From Ignavibacteriales bacterium (lineage in GTDB: Bacteria; Bacteroidota; Ignavibacteria; Ignavibacteriales; SURF-24), in assembly GCA_026390815.1 (NCBI GenBank), contig JAPLFH010000006.1, positions 235,267 through 299,266 of the forward strand: a DNA stretch of 64,000 nucleotides, given 5' to 3'. The notes beneath the pieces were generated by a model. The model had not been told where the DNA came from. It worked only from the letters and a program-made list of their open reading frames with translations, and ran no database searches. The position numbers and the translations under genes were made by a program. This document shows, one piece after another, positions 28,282-37,919 of this stretch (positions are counted from its first letter, which is position 1; every line of letters starts with the position of its first letter).

Positions 28282-29181
28282 TTATTTTGTGTAGGGGAGA
28301 TTGATGTAAAGTTGCCCGATCTCAGATAAATCGCCATCTTTACTTGTGAATAAATAAGAGAAGTGATTATCCGGAAATGATCCTCTGCCATAAAACCAGG
28401 CGTACCGGAAGACATCAGTTCGTGTCTCGCAAATATTAACCATTTCCTGCATTTGAACTGCTTGTTTTGCATAAGAGTTAATCTGAGAATTCCAATTAGC
28501 CATTTCTGTTATCCAAATTTGCTTATCATATTTTTTTAGTCTGTCTAACTGGCTGCTTAATCCGTAATCGTACCAATGGAATGCGAGGTAATCGATCTTT
28601 GGATCTCTGCCTCCATTCGCAGTTCTATAAGCGGAATAAAAAGCATCAAGCCACACAATTGGATCCTGGTAATTGGGCATAGTTCCCCAGTTCATTGCGG
28701 GTCCGACAAGATAAACTGTTCGTCCTTGGGCGGAAAGATCCGAAACTATTTGCTCATACTTTAACCAATCTGTTGCTGCCTGAATAGGTGTTCGATTAGC
28801 TTGGTTAGTTAAGTTGGGTTCATTCATAACAAGTAAGTACTGAACTTCAGAATGCGAAAGAATGAAATTCTTTATGATTATCAAATCAGTATTGCTTGGA
28901 TTTCCTCCCCATAACATCGGGATGAAATCCATCCCATATGTTTGGTTATATTTGGCTGGCACTTTGCTGTTTGGAATTAAATACCAATTGTACCACCAAC
29001 TTACACCCTTAGAAAGGGAAGCCATATCTGCAGTTGAAGTAAGATCGAATGCGATTCCACGTTTCGGACTTTTGTTGATTGGTATTTCGTTATTACCATC
29101 GTTTTCTGTGGACTTGTCTTTGCATCCCGGGAAGATGTATAGCAAAATAATTACGATAAACAATTTACAAAAGTGAAACAC
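28282..29181 (-). CDS. GH128-like glycoside hydrolase lipoprotein
   Basis: 299 residues from GTG 29181, which has GGAG seven bases upstream and gives a compact lipoprotein signal (KLFIVIILLYIFPGC). An ATG at 29265 would add 28 residues and overlap the upstream gene. The domain is a TIM barrel of the glycosyl-hydrolase catalytic-core type: RGIAFDLTS, VSWWYNWYL, LLVMNEPNL (acid/base Glu), IDYLAFHWYDYG and IWITEMANW (nucleophile Glu). GH128 members cut beta-1,3-glucan; the substrate here is inferred. Confidence 0.82.
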   Translation of the reverse strand: MFHFCKLFIVIILLYIFPGCKDKSTENDGNNEIPINKSPKRGIAFDLTSTADMASLSKGVSWWYNWYLIPNSKVPAKYNQTYGMDFIPMLWGGNPSNTDLIIIKNFILSHSEVQYLLVMNEPNLTNQANRTPIQAATDWLKYEQIVSDLSAQGRTVYLVGPAMNWGTMPNYQDPIVWLDAFYSAYRTANGGRDPKIDYLAFHWYDYGLSSQLDRLKKYDKQIWITEMANWNSQINSYAKQAVQMQEMVNICETRTDVFRYAWFYGRGSFPDNHFSYLFTSKDGDLSEIGQLYINLPYTK

Positions 29182-29257
29182 CCACACGCTCCATCGATCT
29201 GATATGTAAATGCAAATAATAATATTGAAAGGTTTGCTAACTATTGCCTGGGATAAT

Positions 29258-29935
29258 TTATGCATCTGATTTCCTGCTTCTGGCTATTTGGTCAATATCT
29301 TTGTTTTCAAGAATTTGTTTTGAATAGCCATCTTTAGAAACCTGAATCATTGCATTACCTACATCCTCTAATTTACATCCGAGATTTGGAAAAACAATTT
29401 TAAGTAATGGATACACATACCCCAATACTTTGTAATATGATTTTATATTTCTTTGTCCTTCAATTGGTTTTATGAATCCGGGTCTGAACAAATATACTGC
29501 TTTGAAGGGTAATGTTTTCAATTGATTCTCTGTCTTCCCTTTCACTCTTGCCCACATAACGCGTCCTGCTTCCGTGCTGTCTGTTCCTAATCCCGATATG
29601 TAACAAAAGGTCATTTCGGGATTGAGCTTTGACAAAGTTGTTGCTGCTTGCATTGTTAACTCAAATGTTATCCTGTTATATTCAACTTCGTTCTTTCCTA
29701 CAGAAGAAACACCCAGACAAAAGAAACAAGCATTGTAACCTGCAAGAGAATATTCAATGTTGGTGTAGTTATAGAAATTGTTATGGATCAGTTCCATTAG
29801 TTTATTATGCTTTATTTCGCATGATCTTCTTCCAATTACTAAAACTGATTCAACATCAGGATTTTGAATAGCTTGAAGCAAAACACCTTCTCCAACCATA
29901 CCTGTTGCACCAAAGATTATTGCTTTTATTTTCAT
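29258..29935 (-). CDS. NAD(P)-binding SDR-like oxidoreductase
   Basis: 225 residues, atypical SDR related to HTATIP2/NAD(P)H-binding proteins. IIFGATGMVGEGVLLQA is the nucleotide site, CFFCLGVSSVG and CYISGLGTDS the later core segments. No standard YxxxK is clear (WARVKGKTE takes its place), as in this subgroup. Substrate unknown. Its end lies about 76 bases before the preferred start of the GH128-like gene. Confidence 0.8.
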   Translation of the reverse strand: MKIKAIIFGATGMVGEGVLLQAIQNPDVESVLVIGRRSCEIKHNKLMELIHNNFYNYTNIEYSLAGYNACFFCLGVSSVGKNEVEYNRITFELTMQAATTLSKLNPEMTFCYISGLGTDSTEAGRVMWARVKGKTENQLKTLPFKAVYLFRPGFIKPIEGQRNIKSYYKVLGYVYPLLKIVFPNLGCKLEDVGNAMIQVSKDGYSKQILENKDIDQIARSRKSDA

Positions 29936-30017
29936 ATTTTATTTTTCAAATAGAATAAAGTTGGAATAAAAATACTTGACAAGTTTACATGACGAATGTT
30001 ATTTTTCGTAAACTAAT

Positions 30018-31541
30018 TCATTTTTTAAACTTTCTTTTTTGATATTTTTGCGGAATTATTTTCCGATACATTTCTGGAATTGGTATAAGTAAGCTATCTT
30101 CCGGAAAGATACAGGAGATTTTTTTATTGAGAAATTCTTCCAGTTTATGCAATTCGTGAGAATCTTCTTCGTCTGCAAAATTTATAGAAATACCTGTCGC
30201 ACCAGCGCGTCCTGTGCGACCAATGCGATGCACATACTCCTCTACATCCTGAGGCATATTATAATTTATAACATGCGAAATTGCCTCTACGTGAATTCCG
30301 CGTGAAGCAACATCGGTTGCTACAAGCACGCGCACTTTACCATCCCGAAATTTCTCTAATCGCTTAATTCTTTGGGTCTGTTCAACATCTCCAGAAAGTA
30401 AAGCACAACTGATTCCATACATTTCAAAAGTTTCTTTTAATCGTCTTGCGTGATCTTTTCTATTTACAAAAACCAAAACACGTTCAAGATTTTTTTGCAT
30501 GATAAGATTATACAATAGTGTGGGTTTTTCGGCAACGGTAGTTATATAAGTAATCTGTTCAATACTTTGAACAGCAACTTCCTCTGGTTCTATCGTTACT
30601 TCAAATGCTTGCCGGGTCCATGATTCTGCCAGTCGCTTTACATCACCAGTTAAGGTTGCGCTAAAAAACATTGTCTGTCTTTTTGCTTTCTGAGGTGTGT
30701 TAATAACAATCTGTTTAACAGAAGGAATAAATCCCATGTCAAGCATTCTATCCGCTTCATCTATTATAAGAATTTCCACTTTACTTAAGTCTACAAGTCT
30801 CTTTTTCATAAAATCAATTAAGCGTCCCGGTGTACAGATAAGAATATCACAAGTTTCATTGCGCAGAACATTTTGTTGCTTCATATAATCGATACCACCA
30901 AGCAAAGATAGAATTGAACAAGGAACATACATCCCAAGTCCGTGTGCATCTTTCTCAATTTGTAAAACAAGTTCACGGGTTGGTGCAAGGATGAGTGCGC
31001 GCGGTGTGCCATGCCTGGATTTTTTTTCTAATGGATTTTTGAGAATATGATCGAAAATAGTAATTAGAAATGCAGCAGTTTTTCCGGTACCTGTTTGTGC
31101 TTGAGCTGTAACATCATCACCAACAAGCGACTTGGGGAGAGTTTCGGCTTGAACTTTTGTGCAATATTGAAATCCTAGATCAAATACAGCATGAAGAATT
31201 TCTTTGGACATATCAAGATCATGGAAGCGTGTCTTGCCATCAACAACCGGTACTTTGAAGACAATATCATCCCATGGTTCTGAAGGAATTATTTGCAGTG
31301 GTTTTTTATTGAACTGCTGCTTTTGTTCAAGCTTTTCATGTCGCAAACGATATTCTTCACGTGTTTCTTTCTTAAACTGTTTCCTTGGAAGGTGCGTCCC
31401 GCTGGCTTTTTCGTGCAAATATGGTTTATGCTCGTGTGGTAAAGATTTAGATTCTTTGGTTGAAATATTTGCTGGTGCAATAACTGATTTTGTATTGCTG
31501 CCGAACAAGGCTTTGAGTTTTGAAGTGATTTTTTTAAGCAA
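30018..31541 (-). CDS. rhlB: DEAD-box ATP-dependent RNA helicase (RhlB-like)
   Basis: 507 residues. After a basic, low-complexity N-terminal region of about 105 residues come RFHDLDMSKEILHAVFDLGFQYCTKVQAETLP (Q motif), AQTGTGKT, PTRELVLQI, LIIDEADRMLDMGF, FFSATL, ATDVASRGIHV and HRIGRTGRAG. The wording around the Q and DEAD motifs is closest to RhlB. It begins at a TTG without a ribosome binding site and has a long upstream region that could form a leader. Confidence 0.92.
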   Translation of the reverse strand: MLKKITSKLKALFGSNTKSVIAPANISTKESKSLPHEHKPYLHEKASGTHLPRKQFKKETREEYRLRHEKLEQKQQFNKKPLQIIPSEPWDDIVFKVPVVDGKTRFHDLDMSKEILHAVFDLGFQYCTKVQAETLPKSLVGDDVTAQAQTGTGKTAAFLITIFDHILKNPLEKKSRHGTPRALILAPTRELVLQIEKDAHGLGMYVPCSILSLLGGIDYMKQQNVLRNETCDILICTPGRLIDFMKKRLVDLSKVEILIIDEADRMLDMGFIPSVKQIVINTPQKAKRQTMFFSATLTGDVKRLAESWTRQAFEVTIEPEEVAVQSIEQITYITTVAEKPTLLYNLIMQKNLERVLVFVNRKDHARRLKETFEMYGISCALLSGDVEQTQRIKRLEKFRDGKVRVLVATDVASRGIHVEAISHVINYNMPQDVEEYVHRIGRTGRAGATGISINFADEEDSHELHKLEEFLNKKISCIFPEDSLLIPIPEMYRKIIPQKYQKRKFKK

Positions 31542-32077
31542 GATGAATTATTTGGTTGTTAAACAATTATAACTACATCCTTAATATATGGAAAAAATGA
31601 AAAATATGTGGAAGGTGTTGTATAATAGGAAAACGATGTTCAGAAGAAAACCTCATACAAATAGTTTTCCTTTTATTAATAAATAAAATTTTCATTTTCT
31701 ACATTAATTACATTTTAATAAACAACCTCTCGTTAATTTATAACTTGACTTTTTCTTCTTATTGTGTAAATTATTTTAGTGTAGAGTATATGAAATCATG
31801 CCCGGTCCGGAATTATCAGGTTATTTTATTTACAATTCTAATTCATTTACGAAGGGAGCAAAGTAATTTGTAGAGTTCTTGTGTATTGGTGCTAAATCCT
31901 TTTAAATCTAAAACTGAAGAGCAAGTAATACAATCACTAAAGGAAGAAACTTCTATCAAGTGCATTTCTTTCCAGGATTTTAATTGAAAGTAGATATTGT
32001 TAACTTTCGCGTAACAATTAAATGAAACCATGTAGTTATTTCTATTGTTTTTATAAAAATATAATATGGAGAAGCAA
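31542..32077. other. Intergenic region between rhlB and gnd
   Basis: 536 bases. It contains a hairpin-capable pair AGGAAAAC/GTTTTCCT (about 31628-31672, on either strand), which would lie in the rhlB leader. A TTGACT (about 31745) has only a poor -10 at 17-18 bases. A 62-codon minus-strand ORF (31843-32031) lacks a ribosome binding site and known motifs and is not accepted as a gene. No tRNA or recognised regulatory RNA is seen. Confidence 0.4.
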
Positions 32078-32980
32078 ATGAAAATAGGATTTATCGGCTT
32101 GGGTAAAATGGGCTTTAATATGGTTCAAAGATTGTTGAACGACGGACATGAGGTTGTTGTATGGAACAGAACGATTGAATCTGTAAAGGATGCTGAAGAG
32201 AAAGGAGCCATTGCAGCAGCATCATTGGAGGATTTAGTAAACAAACTTCCTCCTGGTAGGAAAATAGTTTGGCTTATGGTACCATCCGGAAAACCTGTGG
32301 ACGAAAATATTGATATTATAAAAAACTATTTAAATAGGAATGATATAATTATCGATGGGGGAAATTCATATTGGAAAGACACACAATTACGTGCTGAAAA
32401 ATTAGCTTCAATAGGAATCCATTATTTGGATTGTGGTACAAGTGGTGGTGTGTGGGGGCTACAAAACGGTTACTGTTTGATGTATGGTGGTGTAAAAGAA
32501 GCTGCAGATTATGTTGAACCTATTTTCAAATCACTTGCACCGCAAAACGGTTATGTTTATTGTGGGCAATCCGGTACTGGGCATCTTGTAAAGATGGTGC
32601 ACAATGGAATTGAATATGGAATGATGCAAGCTTATGCCGAAGGTTTTGAAATACTTCAAAAGTCTCCGTTTAACCTTGACTTAACAAAGATTGCAAATGT
32701 ATGGCAATATGGAAGTGTGGTTAGAAGCTGGCTTTTGGAATTAGCAGTTAATGCATTTAAAGATGATCCAAAATTGGAAAGACTAAAAGATTATGTACAG
32801 GACAGTGGCGAAGGAAGATGGGCTGTTCAAACAGCAATTGATTTTGATGTTCCGGCTCATGTTATTACAGCTTCTCTCTATACAAGATTTCAATCCAGGC
32901 AGGAAGATTCTTTTGCAATGAAAGTTTTAGCTGCGCTCAGAAATCAGTTCGGCGGACACGCAGTTAAATCTAAAAATTGA
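32078..32980 (+). CDS. gnd: 6-phosphogluconate dehydrogenase, decarboxylating (short form)
   Basis: 300 residues from ATG 32078, which has GGAG six bases upstream. This is the compact Gnd type (about 300 rather than 470 residues). KIGFIGLGKMGFNMVQRL binds the dinucleotide, VVWNRT at the end of strand 2 favours NADP, IDGGNSYWKDT and GTSGGVWGLQNGYCLMYGG form the substrate site, and GHLVKMVHNGIEYGMMQAYAEG carries the catalytic Lys. It produces ribulose 5-phosphate, CO2 and a reduced cofactor. Operon with zwf and pgl. Confidence 0.94.
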   Translation: MKIGFIGLGKMGFNMVQRLLNDGHEVVVWNRTIESVKDAEEKGAIAAASLEDLVNKLPPGRKIVWLMVPSGKPVDENIDIIKNYLNRNDIIIDGGNSYWKDTQLRAEKLASIGIHYLDCGTSGGVWGLQNGYCLMYGGVKEAADYVEPIFKSLAPQNGYVYCGQSGTGHLVKMVHNGIEYGMMQAYAEGFEILQKSPFNLDLTKIANVWQYGSVVRSWLLELAVNAFKDDPKLERLKDYVQDSGEGRWAVQTAIDFDVPAHVITASLYTRFQSRQEDSFAMKVLAALRNQFGGHAVKSKN

Positions 32981-32989
32981 GGTGTTAAT

Positions 32990-34510
32990 GTGAATAATAT
33001 TGATGAGCATATTTATGTAATCTTTGGGGCTTCAGGTGATCTTACAAAAAGAAAATTAGTTCCGGCTATTTATTCTCTATTCGTTGAAAATTTGTTGCCA
33101 AAAAAATTTGCTTTGCTTGGAGTTTCCAGATCGGAATTCACCGATGAGGAATTTAGAAATAAAATGAAGCTCGCGATTAATGAATTCAAAGAAATTGATG
33201 ATCTTTCAAAGATTGATGAATTCATAAGTAAATTTTATTATACTTCACTCAATTTCAATGAACCAGAAACATATCAAAATCTTAAAAAAAAAATATTAGA
33301 AATAAGAAAAACCTACCAAATAAATGGCAACACAATATTTTATTTATCAACTCCACCAAGTTTGTATGGTATCATTCCCAAGAATCTTAGTGCAGTTGAA
33401 TTAAATAATCAAGCTGATGGCTGGAAGAGATTGATTATCGAGAAACCTTTCGGCTATGATTTACAATCAGCAATAAAACTTAAAGACGAATTGCTGAAAG
33501 ATTGGAATGAGAAACAAATATTCAGAATTGATCATTATCTTGGCAAAGAAACGGTCCAAAATCTTTTAGTAACAAGATTTTCAAATGGAATTTTTGAACC
33601 TCTTTGGAATAGAAATTTTGTTCATCATATAGAAATAACATCTGCAGAAAGTATTGGCGTTGAAAAACGCGGTGGTTATTATGATTCTTCCGGAGCATTA
33701 AGAGATATGGTGCAAAACCATCTTTTACAAATTGTTGGTTTAACGGCTATGGAACCTCCATCATCATTGGATTCATCAGCAATACGAAATGAAATTTTAA
33801 AAGTTTTTCAATCTTTCAAACCAATCAAACGAGATGAAGTTAAAAATATTGCTTTGCGCGGACAGTATCTTGCTGCGTCAATTAAGGGAAAATCCGAGCT
33901 CGGTTATAGAGAAGAGAAAGGTGTAAATCCGCAATCAGTTACAGAAACTTATGCTGCACTTAAATTTTATATTGATAACTGGCGGTGGGGAGGTGTTCCG
34001 TTTTACATCCGTACAGGAAAAAGATTACCAACTCGTGTTACTGAAGTTGTAATTCATTTTAAACCAACACCACATTTTCTTTTTTCGCAAAATGATAATT
34101 GCCACTCATGTAATCAATTGGTGATTAGGATACAACCTGATGAGGGAATTTTGTTAAAATTTGGAATGAAGACTCCCGGTACTGGTTTCGAAGTGCAGAA
34201 TGTTAATATGGATTTTCATTACTCCGATCTTACTAATTTAAGAATTCCATCAGCGTATGAAAGGCTCATCCACGATACAATCAAAGGTGATTCTACTCTG
34301 TTTGCACGAACAGAAGAAGTATTGGAAGCATGGAAATTTTTAACTCCGATTCTGGAATGTTGGGAAAATGATAACGATGTTCCGCTTTATGGTTATCCAG
34401 CAGGTACTTGGGGACCTGAACATGCGGACGATCTTATTGAAGAAAAAGAAATGACATGGCGTTATCCTTGTAAAAATTTAGCTGATGATGGCATTTATTG
34501 TGAGCTTTAA
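32990..34510 (+). CDS. zwf: Glucose-6-phosphate 1-dehydrogenase
   Basis: 506 residues, normal length. IFGASGDLTKRKLVPAIY is the NADP site and RIDHYLGKETVQN the active-site motif with the substrate-binding Lys and catalytic His; EKPFGYD is also present. It starts at GTG with GAGGTG upstream, nine bases after gnd, and its stop overlaps the pgl start (TAATG). Entry step of the oxidative pentose phosphate pathway. Confidence 0.97.
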   Translation: MNNIDEHIYVIFGASGDLTKRKLVPAIYSLFVENLLPKKFALLGVSRSEFTDEEFRNKMKLAINEFKEIDDLSKIDEFISKFYYTSLNFNEPETYQNLKKKILEIRKTYQINGNTIFYLSTPPSLYGIIPKNLSAVELNNQADGWKRLIIEKPFGYDLQSAIKLKDELLKDWNEKQIFRIDHYLGKETVQNLLVTRFSNGIFEPLWNRNFVHHIEITSAESIGVEKRGGYYDSSGALRDMVQNHLLQIVGLTAMEPPSSLDSSAIRNEILKVFQSFKPIKRDEVKNIALRGQYLAASIKGKSELGYREEKGVNPQSVTETYAALKFYIDNWRWGGVPFYIRTGKRLPTRVTEVVIHFKPTPHFLFSQNDNCHSCNQLVIRIQPDEGILLKFGMKTPGTGFEVQNVNMDFHYSDLTNLRIPSAYERLIHDTIKGDSTLFARTEEVLEAWKFLTPILECWENDNDVPLYGYPAGTWGPEHADDLIEEKEMTWRYPCKNLADDGIYCEL

Positions 34511-35271
34511 TGAAAAAGCAAAAAATTAAAATATTCCCGAGTATTGAAAAATTAGCTATTAATTCTGCAGAGTTTTTGAAGAGCAAAATTGAAAAAATTC
34601 CTGATGGTAATTTCTTTACAATGGCTCTTTCCGGAGGTTCTACACCCAAACAAATTTTTAAATACATTTCTGAAAACTATTCCGGTAAAATCAATTGGAA
34701 TAAAATAAAATTATTCTGGGTTGATGAGCGCTGCGTTCCACCGGATCACATCGATAGCAATTACAAAATGATTTATGATTCATTTCTAGTAAAAGTACCA
34801 ATACCTGAAAAAAATATTTTTAGAATTCACGGAGAAGCAAACCCAAACGAAGAAGCAAAGCGGTATGCTGAGATAATAAAAGATAATGTTCAAAGAGAAA
34901 ATAATGTTCCATCTTTTGATTTAGTATTACTTGGGCTTGGGGAGGATGGACATACTGCTTCAATTTTTCCAAATCAACTCGGGTTGTTTCATTCAACTGA
35001 TTTGTGCATCGTTTCTAAACATCCACAAACAAACCAAAATAGGATCACACTTACCGGAAAAATAATCAACAATGCTAAGCTTATTGTTTTTTTAGTAACC
35101 GGAGATAATAAAGCCAGGATCGCTTCTGAAATTATTGAGGGACAGAATAGCACGAAAATATTTCCCGCGAAACTGGTTATTCCTTCCAATGGAGAATTAA
35201 TTTGGATGCTTGATAAAACGGCAGCGCAATTATTAAATTTAGATAATGATAAAATTATAAGAGAAGAATAA
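34510..35271 (+). CDS. pgl: 6-phosphogluconolactonase
   Basis: 253 residues, DevB/NagB-like fold: FTMALSGGSTPKQIFKYI, KLFWVDERCVPPDHIDSNYKM and LVLLGLGEDGHTASIFPN are diagnostic. It hydrolyses 6-phosphogluconolactone, linking zwf to gnd, so the three-gene operon covers the whole oxidative branch. The stop abuts the oppositely directed terminator of the tRNA gene. Confidence 0.96.
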   Translation: MKKQKIKIFPSIEKLAINSAEFLKSKIEKIPDGNFFTMALSGGSTPKQIFKYISENYSGKINWNKIKLFWVDERCVPPDHIDSNYKMIYDSFLVKVPIPEKNIFRIHGEANPNEEAKRYAEIIKDNVQRENNVPSFDLVLLGLGEDGHTASIFPNQLGLFHSTDLCIVSKHPQTNQNRITLTGKIINNAKLIVFLVTGDNKARIASEIIEGQNSTKIFPAKLVIPSNGELIWMLDKTAAQLLNLDNDKIIREE

Positions 35272-35301
35272 AAAAAGCTCAAAATCAAATGATCTTGAGC
35301 T
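35269..35301 (-). terminator. Terminator of tRNA-Ser
   Basis: On the minus strand an AGCTCAA/TTGAGCT stem, extended by a G-U pair and ATC/GAT, is followed by seven T. It begins 14 bases past the tRNA 3' end. Confidence 0.85.
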
Positions 35302-35314
35302 CATTATTTTCTTG

Positions 35315-35403
35315 CGGAGAGGCCGGGATTCGAACCCGGGGTAAGGTTTTATCCCTACGACGGTTTAGCAAACCGTTGGTTTCAGCCACTCACCCACCTC
35401 TCC
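35315..35403 (-). tRNA. tRNA-Ser(GCU)
   Basis: An 89-base cloverleaf with acceptor stem GGAGAGG/CCTCTCC, GGTTCGAATCC T arm, anticodon loop TTTGCTAAA giving anticodon GCU, and the long variable arm of a class II tRNA. The 3' CCA is not encoded. It is followed by its own terminator. Confidence 0.97.
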
Positions 35404-35927
35404 AGGTTTGACTGAACTTCAACTTACACCTGCCAAATATAACACTAAACAACTAAAATAGAAAATGGAAGTTTACTTCTATTTGTATTTCTTTGCCCCT
35501 TACTTTTTTACTAATTCTTATTTTTTAGCTCTAAGCAAATTATTATTGCCCTTTATCTATTACAACCTTAATCACATTAATTAACCACTCGTTCAGAAGA
35601 ACCATAATATAATTTATAGAAACTTCTAAAAATTTCAATATGTCATTCTTGCCAAAGCTTGCCTACTGGTAAGCAGGCAGGAATCCATTGATTTTATTTT
35701 AGATTCCCACTCCCGCCGGCAGGTTCGTGGGAATGACACTCAACTAATTATTAATTTTTCAGAAGTTTCTTATAATAATTTATTATAAATGCAATTTTAT
35801 AATTGTTAAATTAAAAATAATCACTATTGATTTTGTTTTATGCAAAAGTTAATTTATTTCAAAGTTCTTAACAAAATAATTTAATACAAATTTCATTTCA
35901 GTAAATAATTTTGGAGGGCACTTAATT
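35404..35927. other. Intergenic region between tRNA-Ser and acsA
   Basis: 524 bases without an ORF. The centre (about 35605-35785) is a nested inverted repeat described separately; the rest is AT-rich and should contain the acsA promoter. GGAGGG just before 35928 is the acsA ribosome binding site. Confidence 0.5.
35619..35770. repeat. Nested palindromic, MITE-like element
   Basis: The inner element 35641-35738 starts TGTCATTC and ends GAATGACA, with GC-rich inner arms (TGCCTACTGGTAAGCAGGCA and CCCGCCGGCAGG). The flanks are also inverted: AGAAACTTCTAAAAATT on the left pairs with AATTTTTCAGAAGTTTCT on the right. No coding capacity. Similar GC-rich words recur inside the restriction-modification gene at 38157-38180. 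Confidence 0.7.
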
Positions 35928-37820
<1,893 letters not shown>

Positions 37821-37829
37821 ATATTTGAG

Positions 37830-37858
37830 AAAAGACATATCTCTAAGATATGTCTTTT
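37830..37858 (+). terminator. Hairpin terminator between convergent genes
   Basis: A perfect 12-bp stem AAAAGACATATC/GATATGTCTTTT lies 10 bases after acsA. Its A-rich start and T-rich end could work on both strands. Confidence 0.7.
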
Positions 37859-37919
37859 GCTATCAAGTAATGAAAAGGCAGCCGGTAGTTTGCAATCGAC
37901 TTTCAAAAAGTTTTAATTT

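Noticed and set aside
29182..29265. Longer reading of the GH128-like gene
   Set aside because: The extra N-terminus has no match to a signal peptide and overlaps the upstream gene, whereas the GTG at 29181 gives a proper lipoprotein signal with GGAG upstream.
31843..32031. 62-codon minus-strand ORF in the rhlB-gnd gap
   Set aside because: No ribosome binding site, no recognised domain and no partner gene; likely a chance ORF in AT-rich DNA.
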